A stretch of DNA of 5,173 nucleotides. It comes from an uncultured Isosphaeraceae bacterium (GTDB lineage: Bacteria > Planctomycetota > Planctomycetia > Isosphaerales > Isosphaeraceae). The stretch's first letter is position 1. Every line of letters starts with the position of its first letter. Below the pieces are notes generated by a model, which was not told the DNA's origin, made no database searches, and saw only the letters and a program-made list of their open reading frames with translations. Positions 1 to 5,173 of the stretch are shown one piece after another. The position numbers and the translations under genes are program-made. The stretch lies in the NCBI GenBank assembly GCA_937907405.1, contig CALCIC010000274.1:1-5173 (forward strand), given 5' to 3'.

Positions 1-3000
1 TTGGTCCAGTAGTTGAGGGCCGACGAGACCATCGAGTAGGCGCCGGTCACGATGGCCGACGACATCGAGGTCCCCACCTGCGTGAACGTCAGGTGGTTGG
101 CCGGGTCGTTGAAATTGGTCCCCGTCGTCCCCGTCGTGGTGGTCGTGCCGTTCGCCTGGAGCGACGAGAACCGACGCCGGAAGGTGGGCACGTCGATCGC
201 CGGCGCGGCGAGGTCCGTGCCGATGCTCCGATTGACCGAGCCCGGGATGCGGTCGTTCCAGATGGTCAGGTCGGAGGCCGCGAACGAGGTGACGTTTTGC
301 GAGACGAGAGCGTTGTTCGCTCCGCCGGCGGTCCCGCCGCCGCCGCCGGTTCCGCCCGTTCCGCCGGTTCCGCCCGTTCCGCCTGTGCCGCCGATCGTCA
401 GCGAGTTGCCGAAGACCAGGACGGGGCCGAGCGGGTTGGGGATCACGCCGATGGGGGGGTTGTTGGGGGTGGTCGAGGCGTCGGTGTAGTACGGGAACGG
501 ATAGGTCCCGGTGACCGAGATCGTCTCGTTCAGGACCGCCGGCAGCGACATGCCGTCGTTGTCGCCGAGTCTCGAATCCGCCGCGTGGTTGTTGGCCTGG
601 GTGGTGGTGTTATTGTTGTTGTTGCCCCCCTGGCCGCCCTGGCCGCCCTGTCCGCCCTGGCCCCCCTGGCCGCCGCCGGTGGTGCCGCCGGGGCCGCTGT
701 CGCCCAGCGGAGCGCCGAACTGGCCGGACGCCGCGATCGGGGCGATGCCGACCCTGCGGAACCTGTGCAACTGGTTCTTGAGGGCGATGACGATCTGGGG
801 ATAGTTCTTGTAGGCCTGGGCCTCGGTGGCGAACGTCTGCGTCGTCCCGAAGGCGAAGACCGAGGCGATCACCCGGTTGACGACGCCCGGCCGCACCGGG
901 TCGTTGACGAACGGGTGGCTCGCGACGTACTGCATACCGCTGTAAACGGAGTTCGTCGAGGTCAGGGCGTTGGGGGTCGCCGTGCCGCCGCCCTGATTGC
1001 CGGCCTGATTGCCCCCCTGGCCGCCCTGGCCGCCCTGGCCCCCCTGACCGCCGCCGGTGGTGCCGCCGCCGACCGAGATCGAGCCGGGGATGAGGAACGG
1101 CGAGAAGATCGTGATCGGCTGGATGGTCACCTGGGGGACGAACTGGGCGACGACGCCCGCGACCGGCGTGCCGTGGCCGTCGAAGTAGTTGAGCAGCGAG
1201 GTGACCCCGCCGCCGGCCTGATTGCCGGCCTGATTGCCCCCCTGATTGCCCCCCCCCGTCGTGCCGGCGGTGGTCCCGGCGGGCAGGAAGTCGTCATTGC
1301 CGGCGCCGCCGGTGTAGAGGTTCTTGCCAGTCGCGACCCGTCCCCGGAACGGCGCCGAGAGCCCGTCCACGCCGGTGTCGACGACGGCCACGGCGCTGCC
1401 CTGGCCGTTGTACGGCACGCCCAGGGTCCGCAGGTCGTTGAGCCCGATCAGCGTGCCCGAGCTTGAGCCGGCCAGGCTGGCGGTCGTCTTGAACTGCCAG
1501 ACGGCGTCGTCGTCCGAGGCGTACATCGTCGTGCCGTCGGCCGAGAACGTGATCGACAGGCTCGACAGCATGAAGCTGGTCGAGTCTTGCGCTCCGGAGG
1601 TGTTGAACCCCTGGGCGAAGGTCGTCATCACGCCGAACGGCGTGATCCGGACGATTCGACCCCCCACGGAGTTGGTGCCGCCGGTGGTGTTGCCGTTGGA
1701 GGTGATCGGGACCAGGGGGTTGGTCAGCGCGTCGTAGGGCAGATTGGGATCGAGCTTCCGAACCCCGATCGCGCCGCTTCCCTGGACCGGGACGACCACC
1801 GAGACGCCGGCGGGGATGTCCCCCTCCGCCACCGAGACGACGGTGACCGAGAGCCCCGAGGCCAGGTCGCTGACGAACAGGCTGCCCGCGTAGGTCGGTT
1901 GTCCGGTCACCTGAAGGGGAGTGACCCCCGCGGTGCCTCCGCCGGTGGTCCCCGTGCCGGTGGCCGACGCGGTGAGCCCGATCGTCTGCGAGAAGTAGCC
2001 GTACTGGTCGAAGGCGATGTCCTCGAAGCGACGGAACGGAGTCGTGACCAGAGGCGTCTGCTCGATGGTCGCGGTGGTCGCGGTGGTCGCCGACGTGAGC
2101 AGGCTGCCGATCAACAGCTCGCCGTTGGAGCCCTGCACGCCGCTGAAGCCAGGCTGCGCCGGGATGCCGCCGCCGGTCGGGGTGCCGAAGTCGGTGAAGG
2201 CCGAGAACACCGGCGATGTGTAATCGATGTTCGCTTGCGTGAGGCCGACGATCGGACCCAGGGACAGGCCGGTCTGCGAGACCCCCTGGGGCAGGGCGGA
2301 CCCGTTGGAGATCACCTGGCCGGGCGAGTACTGGTTGGAATTGAAGAACAGCGCGGCCATCGTGCCGCCGGTCGAGCTGATGCCGCTGCCGGAGATCAGA
2401 CCGCGGAGGAACGACTGCATTTCGGGCCCGGGAATGACCATCGCGGTCGGGCTGATGTTGAACTTGGTCGCGGCCAGGCCGTCGGTCAGCGTGACGTAGG
2501 CGCCCAGGAACGAACCGTCGGGAGCGATCCGGTAGATGGCGTTTTTGGACGGATCGGAGCGGTCGACGGTGCTCACCAGCATCGAGGGCTTGCCGTCGAT
2601 ATAGCCTTCGGAGTCGAACGCGATGTCATACCAGTTGCGAAAGCCCGTGGTGTCGACCGCGTTCCCCGTGGCGCCCCCCAACGAGTTCGCCGCGGGGTTC
2701 ACGCCGTCGGTGTTGTAAGCGCCGGCGTCGAGCTGGCTCATGACCGTGTTCAGGTCGAAGAAGACGCTCGCCTTGCCCGTCGCCGGGTCGACCCGGTAGA
2801 TCACGCCGGGACGGTTGACCGCGCTCGGGTTGCTCCCCGCGCCGCGAGAGATCGCATAGAGGCCGTTGCCGAAGACGCCGCCCGGCCCCGCCTTGAGCCG
2901 GACCATGTCGCCGCCGAACGAGGAGAGCGGGGTCGTTTCCGCCACCGACGTGATCGGCGCGGCGGAGGTCAAGTTCGTCGCCGCGGTGTTGCTCGCCACG

Positions 3001-3185
3001 ACGACCGTTCCCAGGTCGGCGTTGGTCGGCGTCGTCGCGGCGGTGAACGTCGCCGTCACCGGGTAGAGCGGCAGATACGGAGCCAGCAGGCACCGCTTCT
3101 CCAACGGCATGATGCTGTCAGGCCTGAGATCGCGTTTACGCCGCTGCGCTGGGCCGTGCGCCCGCGGTCGGGATGGCTGAGACAT
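1..3185 (-). CDS. Large exported subtilisin-like (S8) serine protease with N-terminal propeller-like region; 3' end outside window
   Basis: Open for 1061 codons from ATG 3185 to the window edge, with no stop; the C-terminus is missing. The start is chosen for an AGGAG eight bases upstream; the Met at residue 26 is an alternative. Residues 28-35 (LEKRCLLA) resemble the planctomycete LEPR-xLL motif of exported proteins. Residues ~80-570 carry spaced propeller-like strands: YRVDPATGK (~130), DIAFDSEGY (187), IYRIAPDG (~213), DIAFDQYGY (389), IVRITPFG (~507) and ITFSADGTTMY (~545). The S8 catalytic domain follows: Asp603 in VAVVDTGVD, His671 in GHGTPVAG, Ser1040 in GTSMSSAIVTG. Between them lie VIASVFAFG, IAASGQFG, LPAVLNETISV and TDLAAPAIDVP, in normal subtilase order. 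Likely role is extracytoplasmic peptide-bond hydrolysis; the substrate is unknown. Oddities: four Gly-rich inserts within the domain, Gln822 where the oxyanion Asn is expected, and Ala replacing the usual Pro after the Ser motif. The fold is well supported; activity is inferred. Confidence 0.88.
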   Translation of the reverse strand, partial: MSQPSRPRAHGPAQRRKRDLRPDSIMPLEKRCLLAPYLPLYPVTATFTAATTPTNADLGTVVVASNTAATNLTSAAPITSVAETTPLSSFGGDMVRLKAGPGGVFGNGLYAISRGAGSNPSAVNRPGVIYRVDPATGKASVFFDLNTVMSQLDAGAYNTDGVNPAANSLGGATGNAVDTTGFRNWYDIAFDSEGYIDGKPSMLVSTVDRSDPSKNAIYRIAPDGSFLGAYVTLTDGLAATKFNISPTAMVIPGPEMQSFLRGLISGSGISSTGGTMAALFFNSNQYSPGQVISNGSALPQGVSQTGLSLGPIVGLTQANIDYTSPVFSAFTDFGTPTGGGIPAQPGFSGVQGSNGELLIGSLLTSATTATTATIEQTPLVTTPFRRFEDIAFDQYGYFSQTIGLTASATGTGTTGGGTAGVTPLQVTGQPTYAGSLFVSDLASGLSVTVVSVAEGDIPAGVSVVVPVQGSGAIGVRKLDPNLPYDALTNPLVPITSNGNTTGGTNSVGGRIVRITPFGVMTTFAQGFNTSGAQDSTSFMLSSLSITFSADGTTMYASDDDAVWQFKTTASLAGSSSGTLIGLNDLRTLGVPYNGQGSAVAVVDTGVDGLSAPFRGRVATGKNLYTGGAGNDDFLPAGTTAGTTGGGNQGGNQAGNQAGGGVTSLLNYFDGHGTPVAGVVAQFVPQVTIQPITIFSPFLIPGSISVGGGTTGGGQGGQGGQGGQGGNQAGNQGGGTATPNALTSTNSVYSGMQYVASHPFVNDPVRPGVVNRVIASVFAFGTTQTFATEAQAYKNYPQIVIALKNQLHRFRRVGIAPIAASGQFGAPLGDSGPGGTTGGGQGGQGGQGGQGGQGGNNNNNTTTQANNHAADSRLGDNDGMSLPAVLNETISVTGTYPFPYYTDASTTPNNPPIGVIPNPLGPVLVFGNSLTIGGTGGTGGTGGTGGTGGGGGTAGGANNALVSQNVTSFAASDLTIWNDRIPGSVNRSIGTDLAAPAIDVPTFRRRFSSLQANGTTTTTGTTGTNFNDPANHLTFTQVGTSMSSAIVTGAYSMVSSALNYWT
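321..392 (-). repeat. Gly-Gly-Thr coding repeat (insert 4 of the protease)
   Basis: Nine-base units (two Gly codons plus Thr) run here and encode about five GGT units, then a poly-Gly stretch, at residues 932-955 of the protease. The block lies between the ISVTG strand and the TDLAAPAIDVP strand that precede the catalytic Ser. Unlike the other three blocks it uses Thr, not Gln or Asn. It is an in-frame coding repeat, so a change in unit number would keep the frame. Confidence 0.85.
609..695 (-). repeat. Gly-Gly-Gln coding repeat ending in poly-Asn (insert 3 of the protease)
   Basis: The bases encode residues 831-859: a GPGGTT lead, GGGQ, four further GGQ units, GG, then five consecutive Asn. 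The unit is nine bases (Gly-Gly-Gln codons). It follows directly after the AASGQFG strand, which in subtilases carries the oxyanion-hole residue, so the insert sits in a loop close to the active site. Confidence 0.87.
984..1070 (-). repeat. Gly-Gly-Gln / Asn-Gln-Gly coding repeat (insert 2 of the protease)
   Basis: These bases encode residues 706-734: GGGTTGGGQ, three GGQ units, then GGNQAGNQGGG. The block lies after the catalytic His helix (His671) and before the VIASVFAFG strand. Its opening GGTTGGGQGGQ closely matches insert 3, both as protein and as DNA (nine-base units with alternating GGC/GGG Gly codons), so the two blocks were probably copied from each other or expanded in the same way. 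Confidence 0.87.
1206..1256 (-). repeat. Asn-Gln-Gly coding repeat (insert 1 of the protease)
   Basis: These bases encode residues 644-660, GGGNQGGNQAGNQAGGG, built from twelve-base units (Asn-Gln-Gly/Ala-Gly). The block lies between catalytic Asp603 and His671, a spacing that is short in typical subtilases. The same NQAGNQ unit recurs at the end of insert 2. Confidence 0.85.
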
Positions 3186-3193
3186 TCCACTTA

Positions 3194-3198
3194 CTCCT
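3194..3198 (-). promoter_or_regulatory. Ribosome binding site of the protease gene
   Basis: AGGAG on the minus strand, with eight bases between it and ATG 3185-3183. It decides the start: the in-frame Met at residue 26 (codon starting at 3110) has no comparable purine-rich site at a suitable distance. Confidence 0.75.
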
Positions 3199-3303
3199 AT
3201 CGCTGGACTCGTCCGTCCTGAACCGAGGCCGAGACGCCCGGCAATCCTTAGTATCGGCGCACGTGGCGCTTGACGATGAGTCGAAACATCCGGCAAGACC
3301 CCC

Positions 3304-3323
3304 GTGCGGGGTGCAACCCGCAC
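3304..3323. repeat. Perfect 7-bp inverted repeat in the protease upstream region
   Basis: GTGCGGG and CCCGCAC flank a six-base loop. The element lies about 120 bases before the protease start codon. If transcription starts upstream of it, it would form a stable leader hairpin. If not, it could be an operator-like site. A competing hairpin (ACCCC/GGGGT, about 3298-3312) overlaps its left arm. No U-run follows on the minus strand, so it is not a standard terminator for the upstream gene. Confidence 0.5.
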
Positions 3324-3516
3324 ACGCGGATCCCTTTTCACCTTCTGAATCGGCCGCCAACCGCGCCGACGATCAGACAAAGACCCGCCTAAACGGAAAA
3401 ATCGCCGCTTTCGGGAACAACGCGAAGGCCGTCGTTACATGGCGAACCGCTTCAACCCGCGCAAGCCGAACAGGGGAGGCCGGTCCGAAGGCGATGCTTC
3501 GACTCGTCTCCAACAT

Positions 3517-3607
3517 GAGGAGGAGGGCGAAAGCGAAAGAGAGGAAAGGCGAGACGGGGGGGGAGTTAGAGTGGAAACGAAGAAGAAGGGGCAAGAGCGA
3601 GGGAGGG
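3517..3607. other. Strand-asymmetric purine-rich tract
   Basis: On the plus strand 81 of 91 bases are A or G, including eight consecutive G at 3556-3563. The minus strand, which is the coding direction of the neighbouring genes, is therefore polypyrimidine. The skew stands out from the balanced GC-rich sequence around it. Possible meanings are an untranslated pyrimidine-rich RNA, a structure-forming (triplex-prone) segment, or simple-sequence drift. The sequence alone does not decide. Confidence 0.6.
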
Positions 3608-3682
3608 CTGAGCGAGGATTTCGAGAACCGAAGCGGTCGCGGCGAGACGGAGCGTCTTCAACCACGACCGCCTGTGTGAAGT

Positions 3683-3727
3683 CGGAGTCCGCCTTGCGAG
3701 GCCGATCAGGCCCCGGGGCGGAGTCCG
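3683..3727 (-). terminator. Terminator-like imperfect inverted repeat after the DUF3467 gene
   Basis: The arms at 3683-3693 and 3717-3727 (GGCGGAGTCCG type) pair over 10 of 11 positions, with a central mismatch. Within the 23-base loop a smaller GGCC/GGCC hairpin (3700-3712) can form. The structure begins four bases after the DUF3467 stop codon, as expected for a 3' end. There is no U-run on the minus strand after it, so it may be a transcript-stabilising hairpin or a weak terminator, not a classical intrinsic one. Confidence 0.45.
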
Positions 3728-3731
3728 TGGA

Positions 3732-4097
3732 TCACTCGACGACGCCCTGGGGGCCGGGGCGGCCGCCGGTCTGGACCGTCTGGGGCTGGTTGATGGCGCG
3801 GCGGCGGACGTCGAGCTCGATGGAGCCGAAGGTCCCCTCGTGGCGCTGAATGGTCATGCCGAGGGCAGTCAGCAGCCGCTTGGCGGTGTAGAAGTTCATG
3901 ACCAGCCGCTGGTTGGCCTTGACGTCCTGCCGACCCTGGGCGAACGGCTGGGGGTTGAGGCCGAAGTCGAGGATGACTTCCTCGGGGGTCGCGGTGACTC
4001 GGCAGAAGTTGGAGTAAGACGGCACCGTGGTGGAGTCGTCGACGACGACCTCGTTGGCCGCCTGCTGCTGTGACGTCGGCGTTTCGGAATCGCTCAT
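3732..4097 (-). CDS. DUF3467 family protein, complete
   Basis: A 121-residue soluble protein with no signal peptide or membrane segment. It matches the DUF3467 family as I know it: YSNF (28-31) and RVTATPEEVILDFG (33-46), then a VMNFYTAKRLLTAL helix (66-79) and a closing FGSIELD (90-96). The first 25 residues are polar and probably disordered, and the last ~20 are a Gln/Gly/Pro-rich tail. The family is small and found across bacteria; its function is unknown, and nothing here assigns one. The start is ATG with an AGGA six bases upstream. It lies 130 bases after waaA on the same strand, so co-transcription is possible, but a hairpin lies between them. An inverted repeat follows its stop at once. 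The family call is confident and rests on motif recall, not on a search. Confidence 0.85.
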   Translation of the reverse strand: MSDSETPTSQQQAANEVVVDDSTTVPSYSNFCRVTATPEEVILDFGLNPQPFAQGRQDVKANQRLVMNFYTAKRLLTALGMTIQRHEGTFGSIELDVRRRAINQPQTVQTGGRPGPQGVVE

Positions 4098-4103
4098 TTC
4101 CTA

Positions 4104-4107
4104 TCCT
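4104..4107 (-). promoter_or_regulatory. Ribosome binding site of the DUF3467 gene
   Basis: AGGA on the minus strand, six bases before ATG 4097-4095. A second AGGA lies too close to the start codon to serve. Confidence 0.6.
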
Positions 4108-4153
4108 GTCTAATTAGTGCCGCCGTACGAGGTCCGTGAAGTAGCTAGGAAAG

Positions 4154-4174
4154 GAGAGCGCACGGCGATCTCTC
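4154..4174 (-). terminator. Possible hairpin between waaA and the DUF3467 gene
   Basis: On the minus strand GAGAG pairs with CTCTC and an inner CGC pairs with GCG, with a two-base bulge and a three-base loop. A pyrimidine-rich CTTTCCT follows. It lies about 53 bases after the waaA stop and could be a weak terminator or attenuator. The tail is not a true U-run, so confidence is low. Confidence 0.3.
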
Positions 4175-4227
4175 AGTCCCAGGCCGAAATCAATCAAGGT
4201 GAAGACTAAGCGAACCACTACCCTCGA

Positions 4228-5173
4228 TCAAGCCGTCTTTTGGGCGAACGATGATTCGACGAGACGGTCCAGTTCCTGGAGCGTGCGCCCCGAGGCCCCG
4301 TGCTGGGCCAGCACGAATTTCCGTCCCGCCTCCCCCCTGGCCGCCGCGTTCTCCGGGTCGTCGAGATCTTCAAGAAGTCGCAAGGCCAGGTCGTGCGCGC
4401 CGTCGACCCGCCGCGCGGCGTTGCGCGACAGGAGTTGGTCGACGGTTTCTCGGAAGTTGGACGTGTGCGGGCCGAACATCACCGCCGCTCCGTAGGCCGC
4501 GGGCTCCATCATGTTCTGGCCCCCTCGCCCCGGCGTCAGGCTGCCGCCGACGAAGGCGACGTCGGCCAGGCCCCAGACCGCCCCCAATTCGCCGATCGTG
4601 TCGATCAGGATGATCGGCCCGCAACCCGCCGCGACCGGCTCGCGAGCGTCGCAACGGCTGCGGCGGAGCACGGTCTCGCCCTCGCTCTCCAGCCAACGCG
4701 CCACCGTCTCGAACCGCTCGACGTGGCGAGGGACCAGGATCAGCCGGAGCCGGGGGTGGTCGCGGCGGGCCGCGCGATACGCCGCCAGCGCGGCGGCCTC
4801 CTCGCCTTCCATGGTGCTTCCCGCCACGAAGACCAGGTCCGCGTGCGACAGCCCCAACTCGCCTCGAAGCTCGCGGGTCCGGGCGTTGTTGCGGTCGCTT
4901 TCGAGGCCGTCGAACTTCACCGAGCCGGTCACGCTGACCCGTTCCATGGGGATTCCGAGGTCGATGAACCGCCGGGCGTAGTCCTCGTCCTGGGCCGCCA
5001 CGACGTCGATCAGGTGGAGGGTCGGCCCCAGCGGCCGCCGTAGCCGTCGGTAGCCGCGATGGCTCCGGGCGCTCAGGCGGGCGTTGATGACGGCCACCTT
5101 GGCTCCGGATCGCTTGGCGACCCGGATCAGGTTCGGCCAGAGTTCGAGTTCCACCAGGGCCAGCACGGTCGGC
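4228..5173 (-). CDS. waaA: Kdo transferase (3-deoxy-D-manno-octulosonic acid transferase), 5' end outside window
   Basis: The frame enters from the window edge and ends at TGA 4230-4228, giving 314 visible codons of a family of about 420 residues; roughly 100 N-terminal residues are missing. The enzyme (GT30, GT-B fold) moves Kdo from CMP-Kdo onto lipid A precursor at the inner face of the cytoplasmic membrane. Family motifs appear in order: VELELWPNLI (near 5150), VTGSVKFDGL (~4915), VAGSTMEGEE (~4815), LVPRHVERF (~4730), DTIGELGAVWGLADVAFVGG (~4600), GGQNMMEPAAYG (~4510) and FGPHTSNFRE (~4460). These cover most of the second nucleotide-sugar domain. The N-terminal membrane anchor and catalytic Glu region lie outside. 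The usual GGHNPLEPA loop reads GGQNMMEPA here, a modest change. The GTG at 5166 is internal, since the frame runs on upstream. A Kdo transferase implies a lipopolysaccharide-bearing outer membrane. Confidence 0.95.
   Translation of the reverse strand, partial: PTVLALVELELWPNLIRVAKRSGAKVAVINARLSARSHRGYRRLRRPLGPTLHLIDVVAAQDEDYARRFIDLGIPMERVSVTGSVKFDGLESDRNNARTRELRGELGLSHADLVFVAGSTMEGEEAAALAAYRAARRDHPRLRLILVPRHVERFETVARWLESEGETVLRRSRCDAREPVAAGCGPIILIDTIGELGAVWGLADVAFVGGSLTPGRGGQNMMEPAAYGAAVMFGPHTSNFRETVDQLLSRNAARRVDGAHDLALRLLEDLDDPENAAARGEAGRKFVLAQHGASGRTLQELDRLVESSFAQKTA

Larger units (their letters stand above)
3186..3731. other. 546-base intergenic region without a convincing gene
   Basis: The region lies between the end of the DUF3467 gene and the start of the protease gene. 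Short open frames exist on both strands, but their translations are low-complexity Arg/Ser/Pro-rich sequences without a recognisable family or a strong start signal. It holds, in the direction of transcription, an inverted repeat next to the DUF3467 stop, a purine-rich tract, a perfect 7-bp stem-loop, and the protease ribosome binding site. A promoter for the protease is expected here, but I see no clear -35/-10 pair. Confidence 0.7.

Noticed and set aside
321..1256. Regularly spaced repeats that could look like a CRISPR array or minisatellite
   Set aside because: The units are 9-12 bases, in frame, and encode Gly-rich peptide repeats within an open reading frame, with no repeat-spacer pattern.
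93..1466. 457-codon open frame on the plus strand
   Set aside because: It is antisense to the protease; the translation is Arg/Gly/Ala/Asp-rich with no family motifs, as expected for a shadow in GC-rich coding DNA. The minus frame carries the S8 triad.
2626..3093. 155-codon minus-strand frame
   Set aside because: It lies in a different frame from the protease but entirely inside it, and its translation is low-complexity Arg/Gly sequence.
1587..3221. 544-codon open frame on the plus strand
   Set aside because: It is also antisense to the protease, very Arg-rich, with no domain pattern and no good ribosome binding site.
3254..3270. CACGTG palindrome with GC-rich flanks upstream of the protease
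   Set aside because: A six-base palindrome is expected by chance and no known operator fits it.
3275..3287. Hammerhead-ribozyme-like GATGAGTCGAAAC
   Set aside because: The CTGATGA core is incomplete and there is no room for stem II between GATGAG and GAAAC.
3645..3657. 5-bp stem AGACG/CGTCT with a three-base loop
   Set aside because: It is too short and has no U-run; such stems are common by chance.
3173..3849. Overlapping short plus- and minus-strand frames in and around the intergenic gap
   Set aside because: The translations are driven by the purine-rich tract (Arg/Glu/Lys/Gly or Ser/Pro/Phe), with no recognisable family, and some overlap the well-supported DUF3467 gene.
4203..4231. Possible -35/-10 pair (TTGATC, 17 bases, TAGTCT) on the minus strand before the DUF3467 gene
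   Set aside because: Only four and three of six positions fit the consensus, and it overlaps the waaA stop codon; a chance match is likely.

Overview
The window is GC-rich, and every gene I can support lies on the minus strand. It most likely comes from a planctomycete, probably the Isosphaeraceae. Three things point there: a large exported protein with an LEPR-xLL-like N-terminus (LEKRCLLA), Gly/Gln/Asn-rich low-complexity inserts, and long intergenic spaces beside a Gram-negative type Kdo transferase. The taxonomic placement is an inference from style, not from a marker gene.

In the direction of transcription (high to low coordinates) there are three genes. Positions 5173-4228 hold the C-terminal three quarters of a Kdo transferase (waaA/kdtA), whose start lies outside the window. 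After 130 bases with a small hairpin, 4097-3732 encodes a complete 121-residue DUF3467 protein of unknown function, followed at once by an imperfect inverted repeat that could end its transcript. A 546-base gap follows, with a purine-rich tract and a perfect 7-bp stem-loop but no convincing gene. From 3185 to the window edge runs one uninterrupted reading frame of 1061 codons that does not end here.

That large frame is the main content of the window. It encodes a putative secreted subtilisin-like (S8) serine protease. About 500 N-terminal residues look like a beta-propeller of NHL/SMP-30 type. A catalytic domain follows with Asp603, His671 and Ser1040. Four Gly-rich repeat blocks (Gly-Gly-Gln, Asn-Gln-Gly or Gly-Gly-Thr units) are inserted inside the catalytic domain between its conserved elements, and the position expected for the oxyanion-hole Asn appears to be Gln822.

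The three genes do not form an obvious pathway. The Kdo transferase builds the inner core of lipopolysaccharide, the protease probably acts outside the cytoplasm, and DUF3467 has no known role. The unusual object here is the protease. Nothing in the window shows a defence island, mobile element, CRISPR array or RNA gene.
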